This document shows, piece after piece, positions 46,044 to 57,281 of a DNA stretch of 64,000 bases. Origin of the DNA: Suillus spraguei (lineage: Eukaryota > Basidiomycota > Agaricomycetes > Boletales > Suillaceae). Location: the NCBI GenBank assembly GCA_016800925.1, contig JABCPU010000285.1, forward strand, positions 1 to 64,000. Direction: 5' to 3'. Positions within the stretch are counted from its first letter, which is position 1. The number at the start of each line of letters is the position of its first letter. The position numbers were made by a program, and so were the translations under genes. The notes beneath the pieces are model-generated. The model was not told the origin of the DNA. It searched no databases and worked only from the letters and a program-made list of their open reading frames with translations.

Positions 46044-47660
46044 CAGTGGCTCAAAAAACTGTCCGCATGTTTTGGCATTTTTCACTATCTATAATATTGT
46101 GTGAGAACAAACAAATGCCTCAAAAACATGCTTATACCACATTGTAGTATGGCTTCAGGGCTTTCATTTGAGCCCTACACCGTGGGAATCGGTGGAGATA
46201 TGGTGGAGATACAAGGCTCACAAAATGGTGACTCATGCAGACAGTTTTTTGACTCAAGTATTTTACAGTAATAACCAGGTATTCTAGTATTTTGTATGAC
46301 CTCCCTTGGCTTTAATTACTGCCTCTATCCTTCTAGGCATACTCTCAATTAATTTCTGGCAATCCTCAGCTGTGATTTTCCCCCATTCCACTGCTACTCT
46401 CTCCCAAAGCTCCCATACTCCTTTAGGGGGGTTTTCATAGGCTTGAAGCTTTTTCTTGAGTGTTCCCCAGAGATGTTCAATGACATTGACATCAGGAGAC
46501 TGTGCTGGCCAGTCAAGAACATTGATGTTATGTTCTTCAAACCATTCCCTAGCTCTTCTGGATGTGTGCTTGGGATCATTATCCTGTTGGAAAATGATAT
46601 CTTCTTCATCAATCCCTGATTCTGCCAAGCTAGGCAGCAAGTGGTCATTTAAAATGTCCACATACTGCTCAGCATTCATCTTCCCCTCAACCTCAGCAAG
46701 CATTCCCACACCATTCCATCCCATACAGCCCAATACCATTAAAGAACCTCCTCCAAACTTGACAGTCCCATTAACCTCTCTGTCTGTTAGGCCATCTCCC
46801 TTCTTTTTCCATACATACACCTTCCCATCTGACCCAATCCTATTGATTTTGGTCTCATCTGACCATATAACACGCTTCCAGTCCTCTACAGTCCAGTGTT
46901 GATGAGCTAAGGCAAAGGCTAGTCTTCTCTGGCTATGTTTGATGGAGAGAAGAGGCTTTTTCTTCTTTGTTACTGCCTTGAGATGAGCTGCCTTGAGAAC
47001 ATTCCTCACAGTTTGTGAAGAGACAGGGGTAGTGATGGTGGAATTGATATAATGGGTGGCTTGGACAGCATTATCAGCCTTTCCTGTAGTGATATGTTGG
47101 ATAATAGCCCTTTTGTCAGTAGAGGTAAGCTTGGATGGACGTCCTCCACAAGAGTTTTCCTTGTCTGGGTGGCTTTCTTTGATGAACTTGGCCACAGTGG
47201 ACTTGCATACTCCAGTTCTAGAGGAAATTTGGCGAGCAGAGAGGCCAGCATAAGACAGAGAGAGGATATTATCTCTTTGAGCAGAGGAGATGGCTTTCAT
47301 GGTGATTATGACTATGATACATGAGATATTCTGGTTTATATAGTTAGATATAGTCATAAAATAACATAATGACACCACTTTATAATTTATATAATAGTGG
47401 CATGATTTTTATGGTGTCATAAATAATGATTTATATAGTTTTAATATACACTCAAAAAACTGTCCACATGAGTCATCATTTTATAAGCCTTATATCTCCA
47501 CCATATCTCCGCCGATTCCCACGGTGTAGGGCTCAAATAAAAGCCCTGAAGCCATACTACAATGTGGTATAAGTATGTCCTTGAGGAATTTGTTCATTCT
47601 CACACAATATCATAGATAGTGAAAAATGTCAAAACATGCAGACAGTTTTTTGAGCCACTG
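46044..47660 (-). mobile_element. Tc1-like transposon, apparently complete
   Basis: Terminal inverted repeats of about 210 bp (46044-46256 and 47449-47660) start CAGTGGCTCAAAAAACTGTC. TA flanks both ends (46042-46043 and 47661-47662). Each TIR ends internally with an inverted copy of its own tip (GACAGTTTTTTGA), giving four similar potential transposase-binding sites. The transposase frame is uninterrupted. Confidence 0.95.
46284..47300 (-). CDS. Tc1-like transposase (DD34E), intact
   Basis: An intact frame of 338 residues, typical for Tc1 transposases. Start chosen at MKAISSAQR, where the N-terminal HTH begins; an upstream in-frame ATG lies in the TIR-proximal region. The N-terminal paired-like HTH (YAGLSARQISSRTGVCKSTV) and the second HTH with GRPSKLT bind the TIRs. 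The catalytic triad is in IWSDETKIN, IIFQQDNDPKH and NVIEHLWG, with 34 residues between the second Asp and the Glu. Cut-and-paste activity in the nucleus is plausible. No intron and no stop. Confidence 0.95.
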   Translation of the reverse strand: MKAISSAQRDNILSLSYAGLSARQISSRTGVCKSTVAKFIKESHPDKENSCGGRPSKLTSTDKRAIIQHITTGKADNAVQATHYINSTITTPVSSQTVRNVLKAAHLKAVTKKKKPLLSIKHSQRRLAFALAHQHWTVEDWKRVIWSDETKINRIGSDGKVYVWKKKGDGLTDREVNGTVKFGGGSLMVLGCMGWNGVGMLAEVEGKMNAEQYVDILNDHLLPSLAESGIDEEDIIFQQDNDPKHTSRRAREWFEEHNINVLDWPAQSPDVNVIEHLWGTLKKKLQAYENPPKGVWELWERVAVEWGKITAEDCQKLIESMPRRIEAVIKAKGGHTKY

Positions 47661-47684
47661 TATAGGTCTTTATCTATAGATCAT

Positions 47685-49651
47685 CTATCTAAGAAGACAG
47701 CGCCCAGTCTTCCTCACCACTGGGGGGACCGCCATGTCAGCAGTGACTGTTTGAGGAGCCACTATATTAGCAACAATCACCGGAGGATCTATTTGAGGAG
47801 TTGCCACTGGGTCAGCAACAATTGTTGGACCGACCGCCAGAGGAGCCACCACATGAGGGACAACCACATCAACAACAATTGCAGCTACAGATTCTGCCGC
47901 AGCAGTTTCATTCATCACAGATTCCATGCTTAATGGCTCTGTGACGTGTTGTGGGACATCCAAAAAGGAATTGACTGGGGCAGAGATTGGATGGAAGTTG
48001 AATTTGGGAGACTCAGAGGTGATAAAAGGCTGCAGAGAAGGCTGGGTTACATTGGGTGCAACTGTCTGCCATTGAAAGCTTTCGAATGTGTCGCAAGGCT
48101 GAAAGTGAGGAGGATAACTGTAATTCTGTGCCTCCAAATGGTTCCACAAGGGGATTGGCAAAGAGGATGGTGCATCAGTGAGGTATGACCTTAAAGAATA
48201 TGAGGAAATGGCAGTCGAGGATGAGGGTTGGACGTTCGAGTTGTCATCATATATATCAAAGGTGGGTAGCTCCATGTAATCACTATTTTTGTATGAACTA
48301 CTACTGAAGGTCGGTAACTCCATAGTATAATCACTGCTTCCATACAAACCAGTAATGTCGTGGGTATCGAAAGAGAGTAGCAAGGAGGTACTTGGGGCAG
48401 AAGCAGGGGGCAACACCACATTGCCAACAGAGAGACTTCCAGAGGTAATACTAGGTGCAGGAAGTGGCAACAGATCGCTGAACATCTGCATCCCAGACTC
48501 AGGAATTTGCTTATCTTCCTGAGAGGGCATTGGGGGAACATAAGTAAGTGCATGGGCTTCCCTCACGTGTTCCACTTGTTTATTAATCAGCAAGTGATAT
48601 TAATGGACAAGGGAAGCTGAACTTATGGAAAAGACAAAGGTGGTGAATGGCTTAAGGTGCCTTTTGTTGAAATCGGGAGTCGCTTGCATCCAGTTTTGAC
48701 CTTGTTCGTTGATTCCAGTATGGTAACTGAGAAAAAAAAGGTATCAGCAAACATCTGACACAACCGTGCGATTCAACTTCACACCTAATGGCATTGATAT
48801 CGCTATTGTAATGAGGGTCAGGTCCTGCACCCATAATTAACCAATGAAACCCCATTAGGTCATGGATTGCTTGTAGGAAGTGTGCGATGGGACCTGTACA
48901 CTCCTCCAGTGCCCTGTAATATCATTATATCAGTAAGTCAAATTTGCAATCACTGTTAAATAACAACTACTTACGTTGCAAGCTCTGAGTTTTTCCTTTC
49001 ATCTGGTGCACGCTTCTGCTTAATGACCTCGCTTGCTTTGGCATCACATTCTGCTTGCACTGCAGCAATGCAAGATGCCTGAACCTCAGGACTAGCACTG
49101 ATGTAAGCTTCTTTAGCCAATTTTCTTGCAGTGTTAAGCTTTTCTCCTTTAGACATGATACTGCCGGAATCAATAGCATCTCGCAGCTGATTGTGAATAT
49201 CAGCACCATGGCTTGATTTGGCAAATATTTCCGCAGGGGTGTGGACTCGAGTTCCCTTCACCTTGTTTCCAAGCATCTTCTGAATGGATTTTGTCATTGC
49301 ATTGACTGATGCACAACCACCCCTTTGCGATCAGCAGTTAAACGATGTTCTAATTTGCTGTATGGTAGGTCATTAATGTTTGTGAATTTTAGTCCAAGAG
49401 TACAAAATATGCACCTGATGTCTTTTGTTGATCACAATCCCTAACAATTTATTCTGCTCTTCTGTTAAAGATTCTTGGTCTGGAACACTGGGGTACATGA
49501 TACTGATTTCGGGCCATTTCTCAAACCAGGTGTGATAAACCTCAGTCCAGAAGGCCATCACAGTTGCTTGGAGCTGCACCTTAAGAAAATCAATGTACAA
49601 TTCCTGCAAGAATGCCTTTTGTTCAGCTGTTACCCATACTGTCCCCACCAT
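47685..49651 (-). CDS. Hypothetical multi-exon protein, mushroom-specific family
   Basis: First exon (about 49430-49651) encodes WVTAEQKAFLQELYIDFLK, AFWTEVYHTWFEKWPE and LTEEQNKLLG. The second (48971-49297) encodes a helical region (HTPAEIFAKSSHGADIHNQL). Later exons carry ALEECTGPIAHFLQAIHDL and GFHWLIMGAGPDP. A Ser/Pro/Thr-rich C-terminal exon (47685-48593) follows with tandem-like YTMELPTF and DYMELPTF. Proteins starting with this TxEQ-(F/W) block followed by a low-complexity tail are frequent in Agaricomycete genomes and often lie near transposons; their role is unknown. Exon joins were only partly worked out. Confidence 0.5.
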
Positions 49652-50025
49652 CTAGCCATTTGCATTGCCTTGTAAGTAACATTAATAGAACAAAATGACA
49701 CACAGCTTACAGTTGCGTTTTTGAAAGTGTTGTGTTGTTGTATGTGAGATTTCAACTGGTCTAAGGTTTGCCGCACTAACTACAAATCATAGCAAAACAA
49801 CTTCTTGATGTTTGTGGGCCAATCATCTCCGAGTGCGAGTAAGCCGCTCAGAAACTGTTCCCACTTCAACAGACTGGATCCTGCAAGTATCGGACAATGG
49901 ACTACATGATGGGTGGCAGACTGAAAGGTGTGATAGCAAACAAATGGATACTATATAGTTGAGCAGTATTTCACATTGCAATAATGAACTGAATGAACCA
50001 AGATCTAGTCAAAAAATGCATGAAT

Positions 50026-50768
50026 CTAGAGACGGATATTCTTCTGGTACATCAACTCTCCCATTGAGTGGGCCAGTGTCAACTCCAAAAACCCTTCAAT
50101 ATCCAAATAAAATTGAATATTGTCCAGATAAGCCAGTATGGTACTTAAGAAATGAGTGACTGATTCAGCAGCACGAGACTGATCTGACACTCCACAGAAA
50201 TCCCTGATCAGATCCTGCGTGGGAGTTGCACGGCGGAGTAAGCCTTCAATCTTAGCTTTTGTGGTTTTGACAATCGAGGTGTCACCCTTGCTATACCCAT
50301 CATCCAACAAGCTTTTGACATACTGCATGAGAATGCCCTCTGTAAATGCGCAAGGTTCTTGCACTAATTCCAGCATCTCATCCCTGATGTTTTTGAGAGC
50401 GATCAGGCACTCAGGGAGACCTGATCTGCAGGTTATTAATTATATTTCATTTCACCTATTTATAAAACATGACATTGACATACAAATTGTTCTCATCATC
50501 GCTTGTCTTGATCTCGGATGTAGTAGTGTCATCTTCATCATAGCCCAAGGCTTCAGCAAGGGCCTTTTCAATCTCTTGTATCTCCTGCGATGGCTTGATG
50601 ATGCGAAGGTCGCACTGCCTTTTCAATATAATGTCGCTATTTTCTTCAATTACTGAGTCAGGAACTGATGCTGACACCAGAATTTATAACAAACTTTGCA
50701 TAATGATGTCTTTCTCGAGATGCTGCTTGTCTAGCTTCTTCTGTCTTGTAAGTTGGAGGACATGCCAT
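50026..50768 (-). CDS. Hypothetical protein, second mushroom-specific family
   Basis: Start at MACPPTYKTEEARQAASRER (50768), a conserved basic N-terminus. After an intron an acidic exon (50456-50677: KALAEALGYDEDD) and then a helical exon (50026-50376: CAFTEGILMQYVKSLLDDG, DLIRDFCGVSDQSRAAES, AYLDNIQFYLDIEG) follow. No catalytic motif seen. It is divergent from the KDZ remnant starting at 51304, so the two may belong to one element; this is inference. The 3' end may extend below 50026. Confidence 0.45.
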
Positions 50769-51303
50769 GATGATGGTGTTGGTTGGGAGGTTAGAGAGAT
50801 TTTGGTTGAAAAGAAGTACAAATCGCTTAGGTGTTGTCGGATGATAACTCACACATGCACTAGTAGGACAGAATTACTAGTATACATGAATGTTGAGTTG
50901 CGATATGTCAAATCCTTTCATGTAAGGGTCTCAATTGGTGCTTATAGAATATATTTGTGTCAGGAACATTGACTCACTGTATTATGGCTGAATGGTTTAA
51001 TGTGTTGACTAGTAACTTGAAAGTGCCTCTTATAAGTGATCAGACAAAAACCCTCGGTCAGACGAAAATGAATGTAGTAGATAGGTACCATATCATCCTT
51101 CAAAATTCAAATGGTTTGCATTGATACAAGCTGGCTCTCTAAGAATATTCAGTTATTGAGAACTCAATGGCCTGGCATGGGCCTTCACAATGAATTAAGT
51201 TAATGTGTGTTTCATTTGACATAAAGTGGACATCCATTCAATTTGCACATGACCTCAGTGCTCACTGATCATCATCTGACCATACAACTCAAGTCTCACT
51301 ATC
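50769..51303. other. Divergent intergenic region before the KDZ remnant
   Basis: No gene seen; between the minus-strand hypothetical and the plus-strand KDZ gene. Confidence 0.4.
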
Positions 51304-51614
51304 ATGGGAAAAAGCCAGCGCACAAAAGAGCTGGCGAAGCTGCAAAAACAATGGCATGATGTGAATTTTGAGTATCAAGCTAGGCAACAGGCTCAACGAC
51401 AGCAGGCTGCAAATGCACGCTTGGTTGAGGAAACAGGCAAGCAAATTCTTTACCACAAACATCAGTTGTATACTATTAAAGGACCTAGTCATCTTTCTAC
51501 CTCAATGGACTATCTCACCAATACATCTGCACCCTTCCAAGTGACTCCAGATGCGATAGAAACCAGCTCAAGTGATCTATTTTTTGATTTCAACGACGAT
51601 GACAATGCAGCATA

Positions 51615-52088
51615 TGTTACAATCGTACGTGCCCCTATTCATTTTCTACTCCATTTATCTTGTATATTACGTAACATGACTCTGACTCACATGCTCAACG
51701 CATCTGTACTATAGTTGCCTTCCTTCTTAGGATACGCACTTACATTCTCACGTGTTGCTTGGTCTGTGCGCACATATTGGCCTATTTAAGCACAGTGTAC
51801 TTGTAGTAGATTCGCTACTTTAATCTTACTGGGTTTTACCTGGAATCTCCTTCGCTTAGGTCTCCAACCTAAGTCGTCTTGAATCGTCTCTAAGTCTAAG
51901 CACTCCTTAGCCTTAGTCTCTATTCTCGCGGATACCTCTCGGACTTATCCTTGAGGCTGAACCCTTGATCGTACTCGGAACACGTTCCTTGTACTTTCAC
52001 CTTGTTCTCTTTTGAACATTGTAAGAACTCCCAGCAGACCGTCTGTGTCTTTTCACTGTCGCTGGTGATGCCACCCCAGTTCGTAACA
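51615..52088 (+). repeat. 5' LTR of the gypsy element
   Basis: Starts TGTTAC and ends GTAACA. A TATA-like TATTTAAG (51783-51790) is followed about 30 bases later by ACTTTAATCTT (51817-51827), the predicted transcript start. A hairpin CTTAGGT/ACCTAAG lies downstream of it. Confidence 0.97.
51783..51827 (+). promoter_or_regulatory. LTR promoter: TATA box and predicted transcript start
   Basis: TATTTAAG at 51783-51790; the 11 bases 51817-51827 (ACTTTAATCTT) are complementary to the primer-binding site, so the transcript should begin at about 51817. The same arrangement is present in the LTR of the second copy (61881-61888 and 61915-61925). Confidence 0.75.
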
Positions 52089-52089
52089 A

Positions 52090-52100
52090 AAGATTAAAGT
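52090..52100 (+). other. Self-priming primer-binding site
   Basis: AAGATTAAAGT, one base after the 5' LTR, is the exact reverse complement of ACTTTAATCTT inside the LTR. In Tf1/sushi elements the 5' end of the RNA folds back on such a site and is cleaved to prime minus-strand synthesis instead of a tRNA. Confidence 0.8.
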
Positions 52101-52286
52101 CTATTTTGATCGTCGACTATCCAGTCTTCGACCCTGAACCCTGATCGCTTAGATCAGCAGACTAGCGTACGTGTACGCTGAGCAGATTGTCAAGAGAAGC
52201 CCTCTGACAGAAGAAAGCCCTGACGGACAGCAAGACAGCGCGTGTAGGCACCGAGAAAGTATAACTCACCAGAAGAATCATCAACC

Positions 52287-53123
52287 ATGTCGACCAAAGA
52301 ATTCGAATACAAGATCGGTCAACCGATTGGTTTTGATGGAGATCGCGATAACTCTCGCGAGTTTATCCAGTCGTGCAACCTGCACTTTGACATCAATGAA
52401 AAGCTTTACACCACCGACAAGCAGAAGATCATCTACATAACATCTTTTATGACCGAAAAGAATGCCAAGTCTTGGAAGGAACAATTCCTTGAACACGCCC
52501 AATCTACCGACACTTCGGGACAAAAAGTTGGTTATGGGACGATGGTGGATTTTATGAAGAGCTTCAAAGAAGCATTCGAACCAGTGGATACCAGAATGAC
52601 CGCGCTTACACGCCTTAGAGACCTCAAGCAAGGAACTGGAGATCTTCACACCTATGTCGCCGACTTTGAGGCACTTGCAGCCAAGGCTCATATCACCGAT
52701 AATGCGACGAAGATCCAGTTCTTCCAAGATGGTCTCAACTGGGGTATCCTCACGAAGCTTTTCAATATGGGAGATGTCTCCGAGATATTCAGAGATGTTG
52801 TGCTGCAATGCGTTGCTATTGACAACGCCCATCATCGGCTTAATGCCATGAGGACACGTCATGTTCCACAACAGAAAAAGAAGAACTACGGGAATGCACG
52901 GTATATTCCGAACCGTGATTCCAACGCAATGGTCGTGGACCGAATCTCCGATATGGAGAGATCCGAATGCATGAAGAAAGGACAATGCTTCGGATGCAGA
53001 AAGACAGGACACCGTATCCATAATTGTCCTGACAGAAAGAAGAAGACTCCACTTAGACAAACTGAAGTCAAAGGAGAAGAAGAAGATGAAGAAACCGTGC
53101 GACGGATTGTTGAGGATTTTTGA
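52287..53123 (+). CDS. gag: Gag polyprotein of the gypsy element
   Basis: 278 residues, intact. The capsid-like helical region (ITSFMTEKNAKSWKEQF, LTRLRDLKQGTGDLHTYVAD, KIQFFQDGLNWGI) precedes one CCHC zinc knuckle (CFGCRKTGHRIHNC) for RNA packaging and a Lys-rich, acidic end. It forms the particle in which reverse transcription occurs. The stop TGA (53121-53123) overlaps the pol frame by 10 bases. Confidence 0.95.
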   Translation: MSTKEFEYKIGQPIGFDGDRDNSREFIQSCNLHFDINEKLYTTDKQKIIYITSFMTEKNAKSWKEQFLEHAQSTDTSGQKVGYGTMVDFMKSFKEAFEPVDTRMTALTRLRDLKQGTGDLHTYVADFEALAAKAHITDNATKIQFFQDGLNWGILTKLFNMGDVSEIFRDVVLQCVAIDNAHHRLNAMRTRHVPQQKKKNYGNARYIPNRDSNAMVVDRISDMERSECMKKGQCFGCRKTGHRIHNCPDRKKKTPLRQTEVKGEEEDEETVRRIVEDF

Positions 53124-56100
53124 CTTGGAGAAACAAAGACTCGACGTATGTTTCTCCCAATGTATTACTAAGACTTGTACGCGCTGTAGGTGAAAGAAAA
53201 GAACTTCGTGTCCCTATCACCCTCCACTCGCGTACTCGCTTAAAATCCGTTGACACCACCGCTGTTATCGACTCAGGAGCAGCAGGCACATTCATCTCAG
53301 AAGAGTTTGTGAAACTCCATCAAATCACACGACAAAAACTCAAGGAACCATTTCGAGTTACAACGGCAGATGGGACTCTCATAAAAGGAGGACCAATCAC
53401 GCATTACTGCCTCCTAGTGGTCAAGATTGACGATCGAACCATGTATGGAAAATTCAATATCACCAAACTAGGAAGGAGAGATCAAATCCTTCTTGGAATT
53501 CCTTGGTTACGAGCAATGAACCCAATTATAGATTGGGCTGCTGAAACACTTGTCCTTTCACGAACAGAGAAATCTGATGAAATCGAAATCGATATAGATA
53601 AAGACAGACAAAAGAATGGGTTGCCACGATTATTCAATCACCATACCAGATGGCAACATTCCCGTCTTCCGAAACCAAGCACCGCTTCTCCTGCTGATGT
53701 TCCAGAAGACCCAGAACCAGAAGTACGTACTCCACGTACTGCAGAACCCACTCCACGTGTACAACTGCCGCGAGCAGTATCGCCGATTCCCCGCGCAGAG
53801 AAGCGCAAGAATGAATCTGAACCTGAGCATCGGGTCGGACAAGAACCTATTGAGCAACGGCCAATAGAAGAACAGAAACAGGGAAAGAGAAAACCGGAAG
53901 AAGAACTCCCAGGGCGAGACACCAATATACCGAAATTATCCAAGTTCTTCGTTCCCCCGAAAACTCCTTCAGCTTCAATAGAAGAAATCCCTGATACAGA
54001 AGAACCCGTGCCCTCGTTGATCCCAACCGAGGATGATGACCAATTCGATACCATGAATGATGTCTGGCATGCGCCGGAAGTGCGCGAAATTTCCTCTTAT
54101 GAGCTCGGAGATGGTGAATTTCTCGTGGAATACGACACTGATGGAGTTAGCATGAGGATCATAGAAGAAGTATCCATGGATACACCATTGACACGTGATG
54201 GAACTTCCCAACTCGAACAATCCTCCAACTACTCCACCATTCCCCTCTCCACTCCGAAATATAGTAACAAAGCTCAGGAATTCGCCACGGATGAGAAGGA
54301 AAAGAAAAAGAAATCCTTTGAAGAATTGGTCCCGGATTATCTACATGACTTCGCAGACGTCTTTGCTAAAGACGGACTGAACAAACTACCCCCAGAACGC
54401 CCTGGTATAGATCATCGGATCGATACTAAACCCGGTTTCATTCCTCGAACGTCTAAGGTCTACCCGCTATCGGAAAAAGAACGCACTGCTGTCAAAACGT
54501 TTATCGATGAAAACGTTGCGAAAGGATTCATCTTGGAATCGAAGTCACCTCAAGCCAGTGGCTTCTTCTTTGTGGGAAAGAAAAGTGGAGAACTGCGCCC
54601 CTGTCAAGATTATCGCTACATCAATGATTGGACAGTCAAGAACGCATATCCGCTTCCACTTCCTATTTCCCTTGTCGCACGACTTCATAACGCACAGTTC
54701 TTTACGAAAATGGATATCCGGTCCGGTTATAACAATATTCGCATCCATCCTGATGATAGGTGGAAAGCTGCTTTTACCACGGAATTTGGCCTCTTTGAAC
54801 CGAACATCATGTTCTTCGGCCTCTGCAATTCCCCAGCAACTTTTCAAGCATACATGAATCGCACCTTTCAGCAAGAAATCAATGAAGGATGGATGGTTAT
54901 CTATATGGACGATATCCTGATTTTCTCCACAACAATGGCAGAACACCGTGAACGGACCAGACGAGTTTTGATGAAAATACGAAAAGAACACCTGTTCTTG
55001 AAACCGGAGAAATGCACCTTCGATGCAAAAGAAGTGGAATACCTCGGAATGATAATTCGCCCCGGACAAGTTGCTATGGACACCGCCAAGACCAAGGGAA
55101 TCTCCGAATGGCCAATCCCGAAATCAGTAAAAGATGTTCGGTCATTCCTCGGCTTTTGCAACTTCTACCGCACGTTCATTTCCCACTACTCTGACATCGC
55201 CAGACCCCTTATCGATTTAACGAAGAAAGATAAGGCATTTGATTGGTCAACCGAATGTATGGACACCTTCGAAGAATTGAAACGACGCTTCACTTCCCAA
55301 CCGGTACTCCGTAACCCTGATCCTTCACGCCAATTTGCCATTGCTACCGACGCTTCGCTCGTAGCAACCGGCGGAGTTCTCCTGCAGACTGATGAGAATG
55401 GTGTTTATCATCCATGTGCATATCTCTCACAGTCTTTGAACCCTGCGGAACGCAATTACCAGATCTTTGATAGGGAACTCCTTGCCGTGATTCGGGCATT
55501 GAACGAATGGCGTCATTATCTCGAAGGAAACCCACACCCCGTCCTGGTATTCACCGACCATAAGAACCTTCTGTACTTTAGAAGTGCACAGAAGCTTACC
55601 CGTCGCCAAGCACGTTGGCAATTGATTTTGTCTATTTACGACATCGAATTGCATCACGTTGCAGGTACTAAATTAGCAGTACCTGATGCACTATCTCGCC
55701 GGCCTGATTATGACTCTGGCAAAGATGATAACGAAGATCAAACCCTCCTCCCTGATGCTCTATTCGTTCGTCTTATCGACACCGACTTGAAGGATGTACT
55801 ATCATCCTCTGACCCCCTTGACGATCCTGTCTTCAAGACAGCGTCTGATGCCCTTGATGGAGTGTGCCTTCCTCCTATGAAATCGGCACTCTCCGATTGG
55901 AAGATTGAGGAGAACGTCCTCTATTTTAAAAATCGCGCCTATATTCCGCCGGCGCATCGCTCCGATATCCTGAAGCGGTATCATGATCATCCTACCGCGG
56001 GTCATCCCGGTAGATTCAAAACTGAAGAACTAGTGAAACGGGAAGCCTGGTGGCCTGCTATGGGCTCTTATATTCGAAAATACGTTGAGGGTTGCGCCCT

Positions 56101-57224
56101 TTGTCAGCAAATGAAAGCGGATACACATCCTGTTCGCCCCCGCTTACGCCTATTCCCTCTTCGGCTGTTCGCCCGTTCTCTCAGGTCTCTGTCGACCTTA
56201 TCACTGACCTCCCTGTCTCTGGAGGCTTTGACAGTATCATGGTCGTGGTAGACCATGGCCTTACGAAGGGGGTAATTATTATCCCTTGTTTGAAAACCAT
56301 CACCTCAGAAGGCGTTGCTAAGCTATTTTTGAAACACGTATACCGACGATTTGGACTCCACGACAAAGTTATCTCGGATCGAGGACCGCAATTCTTATCT
56401 CGCTTCTCAAAGGAACTTGCCCGACTTCTCGACTACGTCATCGCTCCATCCACGGCTTACCACCCACAGACTGATGGTCAAACTGAAAGACTAAATCAAG
56501 AACTTGAAACATACCTCCGCATTTACTGCCGTAACAACCCCGAAGATTGGGTAGAACACCTACCAATCGCCGAATTCGTCCACAACCACCGAAAACACGA
56601 TGCAAGAAATGCATCACCCTTCTATTTGATGATGGGATATGAACCACGCGCTATCCCTCATCTGATCCCCGATTCATCCGTCCCCGCAGCAGAAGATCGA
56701 GTATGATCTTTGCAGAAGATAAGAGAAGAAGCAATCGCCTGTCACAACATTGCCATGCAGACAATGACCGAACGATCCGAGGAGATAAGTACACCCCATG
56801 GAAGATCGGAGATAAGGTTTGGCTATCCGCCGCTAATCTTAGACTTAAACTCCCATCGAGGAAATTGGCACCGAAACGATACGGACCTTTCCCGATCATC
56901 GATGTCTTATCTCCTATCACGTTCACGCTCAAACTCCCTCCGCAATGGAAGATCCACCCCACATTCCACGCTTCTGTCTTATCATCCTATAGCGAAACGG
57001 ACGTACATGGCCCGAACTTCCCTGAACCACCCCCTGACATCATCGAAGAAGAAGAAGAATATGAAATCGAAGCGATTCTTTCTCACAAAGGAACCGGCAA
57101 TCGCCGACGTTATCTTGTTTCATGGAAAGGATACTCATCGGGAGATAACGAATGGCTCCCAGAAAAGAATTTGAAGAACTCCGCTCAAATCCTAAATGCT
57201 TATAAGAAGCAACACGCCCTCTGA
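53114..57224 (+). pseudogene. pol: Pol polyprotein: protease, RT, RNase H, integrase, chromodomain
   Basis: The -1 frame relative to gag, with no ATG before the protease, so it would be made by frameshifting. Protease active site VIDSGAAGTF; RT with SGYNNIRIHPDD and YMDDILIFS; RNase H ATDASLVATGG; integrase HHCC ([16 protein letters not shown]), core [20 protein letters not shown] and [13 protein letters not shown]. The C-terminal chromodomain is YEIEAILSHKGTGNRRRYLV with WKGYSSGDNEWLP. Breaks: a one-base shift near 56139-56145 (CGCCCCCGC), a TGA at 56704-56706 and a shift near 56775-56785, all in the integrase part. RT and RNase H look intact. Confidence 0.95.
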
Positions 57225-57281
57225 TCATTCCCCAGTCAATCAACCGCATTAGCACTTGATCAACTACCAACAAATATCGAA

